A DNA stretch of 42,871 bases, from assembly GCA_003599575.1 (NCBI GenBank), contig QZKV01000106.1:1-42871 (forward strand), written 5' to 3'. Below the pieces are notes generated by a model. That model saw nothing but the letters and a program-made list of their open reading frames with translations. It did not search any database and was not told the origin of the DNA. A program made the position numbers and the translations under genes. This document shows, in pieces, positions 1 through 7,722 of this stretch; position 1 is the first letter of the stretch, and every line of letters begins with the position of its first letter. Origin of the DNA: Desulfobacteraceae bacterium. Lineage in GTDB: Bacteria; Desulfobacterota; Desulfobacteria; Desulfobacterales; Desulfosarcinaceae.

Positions 1-2
1 CC

Positions 3-2483
3 CTGAACCTGCCCGCCGCCATTCTCGCTTCCGATTTCACGGGCTCGCAAAAAGCAGGCAGCACCGCGCTGCTGACCGCCTTGGAAACCGTGCAGGGCGG
101 GGCGCGCAAGCCGATCCTGGTGACCGCCGCCGACCGGCGCGAGACGCGCCCGGCCTCTTTTTACGAGATGTGGTTCGGCGACGGCGCGGCCGCGCTGATG
201 GTGGGCGACACTGATGTGATCGCCGAATTCAAGGGCGCCTACTCGGTCTCCTACGACTTCGTGGACCACTACCGCGCCGCCGGAAAACGCTTCGACTATG
301 TCTGGGAGGAACGCTGGGCCCGCGACGAGGGTTACTCCAAGATCATTCCCGAGGCCGTCAACGGCCTGCTCGCCAAGCTGGGCATCGGCATGGACGAGGT
401 CGACCGCCTGATCTACCCCTGCTTTTTCGCGGCCGAACACCGCAACATCGCCCGTAAACTCGGTGCCGGGCCGGAAAAAACACCCGACAACATGCACGAG
501 GTGTGCGGCGAAACCGGAACGGCCCACAGCCTGCTGATGCTGGTGCGGGCCCTCGAACAGGCCAGGCCGGGCGAACGCATCCTGATGGCCGGATTCGGAC
601 AGGGCTGCAACGCCCTGTGCTTCGTGGTGACCGACGCCATCACGCGCCTTTCGCAGCGCAGCGGCGTCGCCGGCAGCCTGACCCGCAAGAAGGTCACCGG
701 CAACTATACCAAGTGGCTCAAGTTCAGGGGCCTGATCGAACCCGAAATGGGCATCCGCGCCGAAGCCCCCAACCAGACCGCCATGACCGCCTTGTGGCGC
801 AAGCGCGACATGCTCCTGGGGCTGGTCGGCGGCCGCTGCACGGCCTGCGGAACGCCGCAGTTCCCCCGCATGGACATCTGCGTCAATCCCGACTGCGGCG
901 CCCACCACACCCAGGAAGCCTTCGAGTTCGCCGACCAGCCGGCCCGGATCAAAACCTTCACCGGCGATCTGCTGGCCGTCTCGGTGGACCCGCCGCACAA
1001 GTACGGCATGGTTCAGTTCGACGCCGGCGGCCGCCTGATGGCCGACTTTACCGATTGCGACTTTGAGGAGCTGCAGGTGGGCCTGCCGGTGCAGATGGTG
1101 TTCCGCAAACGGGCCGAAGAGACCGAGCGCGGCTTCGTCAATTACTTCTGGAAAGCCGTACCGGCGCCCGGCGCGGCCGAAGAGATGAAAAAGATCCGTT
1201 TCGACGGCCGCGTGGCCGTCATCACCGGCGCAGGAGGCGGGCTGGGACGGGCCTATGCCCTTGAACTGGGGCGGCGCGGCGCGGCCGTGGTGGTCAACGA
1301 CCTGGGCGGGGCGCGCGACGGCGGCGGTCAAGGCTCGACCTCGGCGGCCGACCGGGTCGTGGAGGAAATCCGGGCCGCCGGCGGCCGGGCCGTGGCAAAT
1401 TACGATTCGGTATCCACCCCCGAAGGCGGCGAGGCCATCGTACGCACCGCCATTGAGGCATTCGGCCGGCTGGACATCCTGATCAACAATGCCGGCATCC
1501 TGCGCGACAAGACCTTCGCCAAGATGGCGCCGGACAACTGGCGCGCCGTCATGGACGTGCATCTCAACGGCGCCTACCATGTCACCCGGCCGGCATTTTC
1601 CGCCATGAAGGAAAACGGGTTCGGCCGCATCCTGATGACCACCTCGGCCGCGGGCCTGTACGGCAACTTCGGCCAGACCAATTACTCCGCGGCCAAAATG
1701 GCCCTGATCGGCCTGATGAACACGCTTAAACTGGAAGGCGAAAAGCACAACATACGGGTCAATACCATCGCGCCGCTGGCCGCTTCCCGGTTGACCGAGG
1801 ATGTCATGCCGGCCGATCTGTTCGAGCGCGCCCGGCCCGAGTATGTGGTTCCGATGGCCTTGTATCTGTGCAGCGAGGGTTGCACCCTCAACGGGTCCAT
1901 CTTCAATGCCGGCATGGGATTTTTCAACCGCGCCGCGGTCATGACCGGCCCGCCCGTGCAGCTCGGCGGCGGAAAGCGGATACCGACGGTGGAGGAGATC
2001 GCCGCGCACTGGGAGCAAATCAACGATCTGAGCGGCGCCAAAGAACTGCGCGATCTGAACGCCGCCACCATGGATCTGATGACACCGGTGGCGCCCAAGA
2101 CCGCGCAGCCGAAAACAGCCACAGGGCCGGGGGACGCATCGAAAGGCGCTGCAGCAGCAGGCGGCGGCGACCTCCAAGCCATCTTCGACCGCATGACCGG
2201 CACTTTCAAGCCCGAGGCCGCCCAGGGCGTGGATGTGGTCTTCCAGTTCACGATTTCCGGCGACAGCGGAGGGGATTGGTGCTGCACCATCCGCAACCAG
2301 ACCTGCACAGTCGAACGCTGCCGCCATGACAAACCCACCTGCACCCTGAACATGGCCGCGCCCGATTTCACGGCCATGATGAGCGGGCAGATCACCCCCA
2401 TGCAGGCCTTTACGTCCGGCAAGCTCAAGATTTCGGGGGATGTGATGAAGTCCCAGCTGATCGGAAAGTTGTTCAAGGTGTGA
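3..2483 (+). CDS. Four-domain fusion: KASIII/HMGCS-like + DUF35 Zn-ribbon/OB + MFE-2-type SDR + SCP2 (5'-partial)
   Basis: The reading frame is open from the window edge, so the true start lies upstream. Domains in order: a thiolase-superfamily (HMG-CoA synthase/KASIII-like) part to about base 780; a DUF35 rubredoxin-like zinc ribbon with Cys from 837 (CTAC then CVNPDC) and an OB fold to about 1175; an SDR from an internal Met at 1185 closely resembling the (R)-3-hydroxyacyl-CoA dehydrogenase part of peroxisomal MFE-2 (TGAGGGLG, NNAG, YSAAK with Ser 13 residues before Tyr); and an SCP2 sterol-carrier domain from about 2170 to the end. Expected role: oxidation of 3-hydroxyacyl-CoA and cleavage or handling of the product on one cytoplasmic polypeptide. 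The hydratase domain of true MFE-2 is missing. The thiolase-like part has Gln (48-50) where HMGCS has its catalytic Cys. Heads the block with the thiolase at 2641. Domain calls are firm; substrate is unknown. Confidence 0.88.
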   Translation: MNLPAAILASDFTGSQKAGSTALLTALETVQGGARKPILVTAADRRETRPASFYEMWFGDGAAALMVGDTDVIAEFKGAYSVSYDFVDHYRAAGKRFDYVWEERWARDEGYSKIIPEAVNGLLAKLGIGMDEVDRLIYPCFFAAEHRNIARKLGAGPEKTPDNMHEVCGETGTAHSLLMLVRALEQARPGERILMAGFGQGCNALCFVVTDAITRLSQRSGVAGSLTRKKVTGNYTKWLKFRGLIEPEMGIRAEAPNQTAMTALWRKRDMLLGLVGGRCTACGTPQFPRMDICVNPDCGAHHTQEAFEFADQPARIKTFTGDLLAVSVDPPHKYGMVQFDAGGRLMADFTDCDFEELQVGLPVQMVFRKRAEETERGFVNYFWKAVPAPGAAEEMKKIRFDGRVAVITGAGGGLGRAYALELGRRGAAVVVNDLGGARDGGGQGSTSAADRVVEEIRAAGGRAVANYDSVSTPEGGEAIVRTAIEAFGRLDILINNAGILRDKTFAKMAPDNWRAVMDVHLNGAYHVTRPAFSAMKENGFGRILMTTSAAGLYGNFGQTNYSAAKMALIGLMNTLKLEGEKHNIRVNTIAPLAASRLTEDVMPADLFERARPEYVVPMALYLCSEGCTLNGSIFNAGMGFFNRAAVMTGPPVQLGGGKRIPTVEEIAAHWEQINDLSGAKELRDLNAATMDLMTPVAPKTAQPKTATGPGDASKGAAAAGGGDLQAIFDRMTGTFKPEAAQGVDVVFQFTISGDSGGDWCCTIRNQTCTVERCRHDKPTCTLNMAAPDFTAMMSGQITPMQAFTSGKLKISGDVMKSQLIGKLFKV

Positions 2484-2640
2484 AGGATGAAGGATGAAAG
2501 GGCATTCAGTCCATCCACTTTCGAAGGTCCCCCGATGAAATCCTGGGGTGAATGCAAACCTGATTGAGAATCGATTCCGATACCGATTCCGGCCCCGAGA
2601 GGGGTAACAGGAAACGGGCCAACGGACAACGGAGGTAAAT
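2484..2640. other. Intergenic spacer with GATTCC/GATACC repeat
   Basis: This 157-bp spacer holds a short tandem of AGGATGA-like units just after the stop codon. From about 2566 to 2599 it carries a period-6 GATTCC/GATACC stretch. A 17-nt core of that stretch recurs in inverted orientation at about 41992-42008. A good Shine-Dalgarno (GGAGG) precedes the next start. No terminator is obvious. Confidence 0.5.
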
Positions 2641-3846
2641 ATGGCAACAGGCATTAAAGACAAAGTGGCCATTATCGGCATGGGGTGCACGCGCTTCGGC
2701 GAGCGCTGGGATGTCGGGGCCGAGGAGCTGATCGTCGAGGCCTTCGAGGAGGCTTTGGCCGATGCCGGCATCGAAAAACCGCGTATTCAGGCCGCCTGGT
2801 TCGGCACCTGCATGGATGAAATCAACGTGGGCAAAACGGGCATGACCCTGGCCACCACCTTGCGCCTGCCTATGATTCCGGTCACGCGCGTGGAGAACTA
2901 CTGCGCCACCGGCACCGAGGCCTTCCGCGGGGCCGTCTACGGCGTGGCCTCCGGGGCCTACGACATCTGCCTGGCCCTGGGCGTGGAAAAACTCAAGGAC
3001 ACCGGCTACGGCGGCCTGCCCAATCCCGGCTCAGGGGCCGGCACGTTGCAGTGGCAATGGTGGCCCAACCTGACCGCGCCGGGATCGTTCGCCCAGTTGG
3101 CCAGCGCCTACCAGGCCAAATACCGCCTGGACGGCAAGGATCTCAAGCGCTCGATCGGCCACGTCTCGGTCAAAAGCCACGCCAACGGCAGCCTCAATCC
3201 CAAGGCGCACCTGCGCAAAGCCGTCAGCCTGGACCAGGTTTTGGCCGCGCCCATCATCGCCCATCCGCTGGGCCTGTTCGACTGCTGCGGGGTCAGCGAC
3301 GGAGCGGCCTGCGCCATCGTCACCACGCCGGAAATCGCCAGGCAGCTCGGCAAAAAGGATTTCGTGTCGGTCAAAGCACTGCAGATCGCCTTGAGCAGCG
3401 GCGAAGAGGCCGCCTTCAACCGCTGGGACGGCGACCACTTCATGACCACCGACCGCTGCAGCGTGCGGGCCTACGAGGAAGCCGGCATCCGCGATCCCAA
3501 AACCGAAATCAGCATGATGGAGGTGCACGACTGCTTTTCCATCACCGAGCTGGTCACCATGGAGGATCTGCATATTTCCGAACGCGGCCGCGCCTGGCGC
3601 GATGTGCTGGACGGAACCTACGATATCGACGGCAAGGTGCCCTGCCAGGTGGACGGCGGGCTGAAATGCTTCGGCCATCCCATCGGCGCCTCCGGTCTGC
3701 GCATGCTCTATGAGATGTACCTGCAGCTGCACGGCCGCGCCGGCAAACGCCAGCTGCCCGACCCGCGCTTCGGGCTGACCCACAACCTGGGCGGGTTCCC
3801 GTTCCAGAACATCTGCAGCATCGCGATCATCGGGAAGTATGAATAA
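2641..3846 (+). CDS. SCPx-type thiolase (acyl-CoA acyltransferase)
   Basis: A 401-aa thiolase of the sterol-carrier-protein-X/acetyl-CoA acetyltransferase type, expected to cleave 3-oxoacyl-CoA with CoA. Visible active-site elements are the nucleophilic Cys88 in ENYCATG, an EVHDCFS motif, and GHPIGASG near the C-terminus with the catalytic His. The C-terminal CxG cysteine loop of classical thiolases is replaced by HNLGGFP, as is usual in SCPx-like members. The start is well supported by GGAGGTAAAT upstream. It follows the fusion gene, whose DUF35 and SCP2 domains could serve this thiolase, since DUF35 proteins are usual partners of SCPx-type thiolases. No frame damage is seen. Confidence 0.9.
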   Translation: MATGIKDKVAIIGMGCTRFGERWDVGAEELIVEAFEEALADAGIEKPRIQAAWFGTCMDEINVGKTGMTLATTLRLPMIPVTRVENYCATGTEAFRGAVYGVASGAYDICLALGVEKLKDTGYGGLPNPGSGAGTLQWQWWPNLTAPGSFAQLASAYQAKYRLDGKDLKRSIGHVSVKSHANGSLNPKAHLRKAVSLDQVLAAPIIAHPLGLFDCCGVSDGAACAIVTTPEIARQLGKKDFVSVKALQIALSSGEEAAFNRWDGDHFMTTDRCSVRAYEEAGIRDPKTEISMMEVHDCFSITELVTMEDLHISERGRAWRDVLDGTYDIDGKVPCQVDGGLKCFGHPIGASGLRMLYEMYLQLHGRAGKRQLPDPRFGLTHNLGGFPFQNICSIAIIGKYE

Positions 3847-4023
3847 AGCACCCGCGCCCTGTTGAAAGAGTGCGGCGCGGATATTTGCGCTCCAGGATCA
3901 CTACAGAAAATTCGGGCGCGCTATCGGGATGAGCTGAATTCGATACCGATTCCGCCCGCAACCCGCTGGTTTGTCGGCCAACGGGTTGCGGGCGACCACT
4001 TAACGCAACCCCAGGGGGGCAGC
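3847..4023. other. Intergenic spacer with second GATACC/GATTCC repeat copy
   Basis: The 177-bp gap contains GAATTCGATACCGATTCCG at 3936-3954, related to the repeats at 2566-2599 and 41981-42020. It ends in a strong purine-rich ribosome-binding site (AGGGGGG) before the ATG at 4024. An in-frame upstream start at 3862 exists, but the residues it adds do not resemble an ACAD N-terminus. Confidence 0.4.
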
Positions 4024-5154
4024 ATGCTTGACTTGAACCGCGCTCAAAAGGAGATCCAGAAAGCCGCCCGCGATTTTGCCCGCGGGGAATTTGACAAGGA
4101 TCTGGCCTTGCAGATGGAGGCCGGCGGCGCATTTCCGGAGCGGATCTGGCGCAAAGCCGGGGAGCTGGGTTTTCTGGGCCTGCATTTTCCGGAGCAGTAC
4201 AGCGGCGGCGGGCTCGGCCTCCTGGAAACGGTGCTGGTCACGGAGACCTTTTGCCGCCAGGACGCATCCATCGGCAGCGCTCTGGCCCTGTCCGCTTTCG
4301 GCGCCGAATGCCTGCTGCGCTTCGGACCGGAGGCGCTGAAGCAGCAATTTCTGCCGGCCCTGGCGGAAGGGCGGGCCCGTTCGGGCCTGGCCTTGACCGA
4401 ACCGGGCGTACAGGCCGACTGGTCCGCCCTGCAGACCCGGGCCGCATCCGATGAGGGCGGCTGGATCGTCAACGGCCGGAAAACTTACGTGTTCGAGGGC
4501 GGCCCGAACGCATTCTACATCGTTGTGTGCCGCACCGGCCCGGGAGAGATCAGCATGATCCTGATCGAAGCCAACCGGCCGGGTGTCGCGGCGCATGATC
4601 TGGGCCGCAAAGTTGGTTTCAACATGCTGCGCACGGCCCACCTGGACCTGCTGGAGGTCCGCGTGCCTTTCGAGCACCTGCTGGGATCGCAAGGACGGGG
4701 CGTCGCCCAACTGGAACAGTTCCTGGATGAAGCCCGCATCCTTTTGGGCGCTGTGGGCCTGGGCATCGCCGCCGGCGCCTTCGATCGCGCCCTGGCCTAT
4801 GTCAAAGAGCGCGAGGCCTTCGGCCGCAAACTGGCCGGCTTTGAAGCGATCCGGGACAAGATTGCAGACATGGCAATGAAAATTGAGGCGGCCCGTGCAA
4901 TCGTTTATGCGGCCGCCCGGCGCAGGGACGCCGGTCAGGCGGGCATTCTTCCGTCTGCGGCCAAAATGTCCGCCGCGCGCGCGGCCCTCGAGGTCGCCGA
5001 CCAAGCCATCCAGATCTTCGGGGGCTACGGCTACATGAAAGAAACCGAAGTCGAACGGTTTTACCGCGACGCCAAAATGACGGAGCTGCTTCTTGGCGGT
5101 CCCCCGGCCGTTAGAAAGAAAATCGCCGAGGCGGTGATAGGAAAACTTAGGTAA
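4024..5154 (+). CDS. Acyl-CoA dehydrogenase family protein, degenerate active site
   Basis: A 376-aa ACAD fold protein starting at the ATG after AGGGGGG. The N-terminal helical domain, middle beta domain (ALTEPG) and C-terminal FAD domain (QIFGGYGYMKE) are recognisable. Key motifs deviate: the usual TEPxxGSD is TEPGVQAD, the flavin-contacting FIT/SN segment is YVFEGG, and the C-terminal Y/F-E/D-G-T segment that supplies the catalytic acid in many ACADs is LLLGGPPA. Known heteromeric ACADs of steroid side-chain catabolism pair one competent and one degenerate subunit. This gene lies 56 bp before an intact ACAD (5211), so I infer a regulatory or structural partner subunit. It could alternatively be an ACAD using an unrecognised base. 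Confidence 0.85.
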   Translation: MLDLNRAQKEIQKAARDFARGEFDKDLALQMEAGGAFPERIWRKAGELGFLGLHFPEQYSGGGLGLLETVLVTETFCRQDASIGSALALSAFGAECLLRFGPEALKQQFLPALAEGRARSGLALTEPGVQADWSALQTRAASDEGGWIVNGRKTYVFEGGPNAFYIVVCRTGPGEISMILIEANRPGVAAHDLGRKVGFNMLRTAHLDLLEVRVPFEHLLGSQGRGVAQLEQFLDEARILLGAVGLGIAAGAFDRALAYVKEREAFGRKLAGFEAIRDKIADMAMKIEAARAIVYAAARRRDAGQAGILPSAAKMSAARAALEVADQAIQIFGGYGYMKETEVERFYRDAKMTELLLGGPPAVRKKIAEAVIGKLR

Positions 5155-5210
5155 GCGTCTCAAAGAACGGGGCTGTCAAGCTCCACCGGACGAGACCAGG
5201 AGGTTAGCCC

Positions 5211-6353
5211 ATGGAGATCCTGCACTACACCGAAGCGCATCATGACTTCCGCCGCCGGCTGCGCCGATTTTGCGAGCAGGAGGTCATGCCGCATGTTGCG
5301 CAGTGGGAGGCCGACCACAGCGTGCCCAGGGAAATCTGGCGCAAAATGGGCCGCGCAGGCTTTCTCTGCCCGGATGTGCCTCCCGAGTACGGCGGCCTGG
5401 GCGGCGACTTCATCTACTCACTGATCGTGGCCGAAGAGATTTCGCGCACGGCCCAGACCGGCCTGGCCGCCAACTTGCACAGCGATGTGGTGGTGCCGTA
5501 CATCAGCGCTTTCGGATCGCCAGAACTCAAGCGGCGTTATCTTCCCGGATGCGTGTCCGGCGACATCGTCACGGCCGTCGCCATGACCGAGCCGGGCGCG
5601 GGCAGCGATCTGGCCGGCATGCAGACCACGGCCGTCGAAGAGGGCGGCGAGGTCGTACTCAACGGCAGCAAAACCTTCATCTCCAACGGCATTGTATGCG
5701 ACCTGGTGATCGTTGCCGCAAAGGACCCTGCCATGACCGACAAGCACCGGGCCGTGTCGCTGTACGTGGTCGAAGAGGGCACTCCGGGGTTCAAGAAAGG
5801 CAACCGTCTCGACAAGATGGGCTGGCACAGTCAGGATACGGCCGAGCTTTTCTTCACCAACTGCCGCATCCCGGTTAAAAACCGCCTGGGGGAAAAAGGC
5901 GGCGGCTTTTTTCTGATGATGGAAAAGCTTCAGCAGGAGCGCCTGGCCTGCTCCGTCGGGGCGGTCGCGGCGGCCGAGCGCATCGTGGAGTACACGGTCG
6001 ATTATTGCAAGCGCACCCTAGTGGACGGCAAGCCCCTTTCGCGCTCCCAGGCCGTGCAGTTCGCCCTGGTGGAGATGAGCGCGGAAGCCAAAGTGGCGCG
6101 CATTTTTCTGGAAAAGCTGATCGCCGATCATATGGAGAAGAAAAATATCGTCGTGGAAGTCTCCATGGCCAAGTATTGGTGCACCGATGCCACCAACCGG
6201 CTGGCCGACCGCGCCCTTGCGCTGATCGGCGAATTCGGCACACTGGAGGCCTGCCCCATGGTGCAGGCTTTTCGCGACACCCGGGTGATGTCGATTTTTG
6301 CCGGCACCAACGAGATCATGAAGGGCATCGCGGCCAAATTCATGGGGCTTTAG
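5211..6353 (+). CDS. Acyl-CoA dehydrogenase, LCAD/IVD-like
   Basis: A 380-aa ACAD with canonical motifs: AMTEPGAGSDLAG, TFISNG, and a C-terminal IFAGTNEIMKG. The position holding Glu376 in MCAD is Ala, as in long-chain and isovaleryl-CoA dehydrogenases. In those enzymes the base is an earlier Glu, here probably Glu243 in KLQQERL. Role: FAD-dependent alpha,beta-desaturation of an acyl-CoA, with electrons passed to ETF (no ETF gene in the window). An AGGAGG Shine-Dalgarno lies at good spacing. It follows the degenerate ACAD and may form a complex with it. Its stop codon (6351-6353) runs into the first unit of the 9-bp repeat. Confidence 0.92.
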   Translation: MEILHYTEAHHDFRRRLRRFCEQEVMPHVAQWEADHSVPREIWRKMGRAGFLCPDVPPEYGGLGGDFIYSLIVAEEISRTAQTGLAANLHSDVVVPYISAFGSPELKRRYLPGCVSGDIVTAVAMTEPGAGSDLAGMQTTAVEEGGEVVLNGSKTFISNGIVCDLVIVAAKDPAMTDKHRAVSLYVVEEGTPGFKKGNRLDKMGWHSQDTAELFFTNCRIPVKNRLGEKGGGFFLMMEKLQQERLACSVGAVAAAERIVEYTVDYCKRTLVDGKPLSRSQAVQFALVEMSAEAKVARIFLEKLIADHMEKKNIVVEVSMAKYWCTDATNRLADRALALIGEFGTLEACPMVQAFRDTRVMSIFAGTNEIMKGIAAKFMGL

Positions 6354-6544
6354 GGTTTATAGGGTTTGTTGGGTTCATTGGGTTCATTGGGTTGTGGGGT
6401 CTGGCACCGAATGAACCCAACAAGCTCAACAAACCCAACAAACCCAATAAACTCAACAAACCCAACAAACTCAACAAACTCAACAAACCCAACAAACCCA
6501 ATAAACCCAATGAACCCAACAAACCCAACAAACCCGACAAACCT
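6353..6544. repeat. 9-bp tandem repeat with inverted arms
   Basis: The left arm, 6353-6388, is four G-rich 9-mers (GGGTTTATA, GGGTTTGTT, GGGTTCATT twice). The right arm, 6410-6544, is 15 units of AAYRAACYC in the complementary sense. The left arm pairs with 6500-6535 with 33 of 36 matches, so the transcript could form a long stem closing a loop of about 111 nt. The unit is a multiple of three, so the right arm is translated as N-P-T/N-S-T tripeptides in the frame of the downstream gene. It sits exactly between the ACAD stop codon and the conserved part of the CoA-transferase. Confidence 0.9.
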
Positions 6545-7697
6545 GCCTTTCCCCAAAGGCGCCCTCCACGACATCCTGGTGCTCGACCTGTCGCGGATGC
6601 TGCCCGGTCCGTACTGCTCGATGATCCTGGCCGATCACGGCGCGCGGGTGATCGCCATCGAAGACAAGCGGCAATATGCGGCCGACGGTCTCTTCCTGCC
6701 CACGGTCCAGCGCAACAAGGAGCACATGGCCCTGGACCTGAAGTCGCAAGAAGGGCGCGCAATTTTCGGGCGCCTGGTCCGCGACGCGGATGTGCTGATC
6801 GAAGGCTTCCGCCCGGGGGTGGCCGGTCGGCTGGGCGTCGACTACGCAGCGGTGCGCCGCATCAAGGACGACATCATCTACTGCTCGATCAGCGGCTACG
6901 GCCAGACCGGACCGCATCGCGACCGCGCCGGCCATGACGTCAACTACTTGGGATATGCGGGGGTGCTGGATCTGATCGGCCAACCGCAGGGCCCACCCGC
7001 CATCCCGGGCATCCAGATCGCCGACATCGCCGGCGGCGGGCTCAACGCGGTCATCGGAATACTGCTGGCCCTGGTCGAGCGCCGGCGCAGCGGGCAGGGT
7101 CAACACATCGATATCTCCATGGCCGACGGCTCGCTTGCCTTTCTGCCCGTGGCCCAATACTGGAAGGAGCTGACCGGCGACCTGCCGCGCCGCTCGGACA
7201 ACATGTTGTCGCACCGCTACGCCTGCTACAACACCTACGCCACCGCGGACGGTCGTTACATGGCGGTCGGCGCCTTGGAAGGCCGTTTCTGGAAGCAGCT
7301 TTGCCACCAGCTCGATTTGGAACGCTATGCGGATCTGCAGTATGATGAGTCCCGCCGCCTCGAGATCATCGAAGCCTTGCGGACCTGCTTCTTGAAAAAA
7401 GGCCAGGCCGAATGGGAAAGCGCGCTTGCCGATCTGGATCTTTGCGTCAGCGCCGTGCGCACCATCGACGAAGCGCTCGACTCGGCGCTGTTCCGCGCGC
7501 GCGACATGGTCATGCAGGTCCCCGGCGCGGACGGCGCAAGCGAAACCGCCCTGGGCGTGCCGGTCAAATTGAGCGCCACGCCGGGTTCGGTGCGCACCCC
7601 GCGGGCGCGGTTCGGAGAACACACGCACAAGATTCTCCGAGAATACGGCTATGCCGAAGAACAGATCCGGCTATTGGAAGAAAAGAAAATTATTTAG
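6411..7697 (+). CDS. Class III CoA-transferase family, alpha-methylacyl-CoA racemase-like, with repeat-encoded N-terminus
   Basis: CaiB/BaiF family protein. The conserved fold begins near base 6555 (ILVLDLSRMLPGPYC) and runs to the stop. The GHDVNY motif and the ADGRYMAVGALE segment resemble alpha-methylacyl-CoA racemase, which interconverts R and S 2-methylacyl-CoA by proton transfer; the GHD Asp is the likely acid/base. CoA transfer is the alternative. The start is uncertain: ATGs at 6411 and 6510 both lie inside the 9-bp repeat, giving about 44 or 11 extra NPT-rich residues before the fold. A GTGGGG lies 11 nt before 6411. No normal Shine-Dalgarno precedes 6510. The gene ends 19 bp from the stop of the convergent gene at 7717. 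Confidence 0.88.
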   Translation: MNPTSSTNPTNPINSTNPTNSTNSTNPTNPINPMNPTNPTNPTNLPFPKGALHDILVLDLSRMLPGPYCSMILADHGARVIAIEDKRQYAADGLFLPTVQRNKEHMALDLKSQEGRAIFGRLVRDADVLIEGFRPGVAGRLGVDYAAVRRIKDDIIYCSISGYGQTGPHRDRAGHDVNYLGYAGVLDLIGQPQGPPAIPGIQIADIAGGGLNAVIGILLALVERRRSGQGQHIDISMADGSLAFLPVAQYWKELTGDLPRRSDNMLSHRYACYNTYATADGRYMAVGALEGRFWKQLCHQLDLERYADLQYDESRRLEIIEALRTCFLKKGQAEWESALADLDLCVSAVRTIDEALDSALFRARDMVMQVPGADGASETALGVPVKLSATPGSVRTPRARFGEHTHKILREYGYAEEQIRLLEEKKII

Positions 7698-7722
7698 GCT
7701 TCGCAAGCAGACCGGCCTAAAT
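7692..7722 (-). terminator. Inverted repeat over convergent stop codons
   Basis: ATTTAGGC (7692-7699) and GCCTAAAT (7715-7722) form a perfect 8-bp stem with a 15-nt loop. The stem covers the stop codons of both convergent genes. On the minus strand it is followed by a T-rich tract (AATTTTCTTTTC), so it could terminate the 473-aa gene. The plus side has no T run. Confidence 0.4.

Noticed and set aside
1682..2647. 321-codon minus-strand ORF opposite the SDR/SCP2 domains
   Set aside because: No family signature, and the opposite strand encodes well-conserved SDR and SCP2 domains.
3031..3783. Long minus-strand ORF of 250 codons inside the thiolase gene
   Set aside because: It is antisense to a clearly conserved thiolase and its translation is low-complexity Gly/Ala/Gln-rich with no family signature; a GC-rich shadow frame.
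6410..6544. CRISPR array
   Set aside because: The units are 9-bp contiguous repeats without spacers, so they are a simple tandem repeat, not CRISPR.
6005..6937. 310-codon ORF with GFIGFVGFIGFIG repeats as a repeat protein
   Set aside because: This is the 9-bp repeat read in another frame, joined to shadows of the ACAD and CoA-transferase-family genes.
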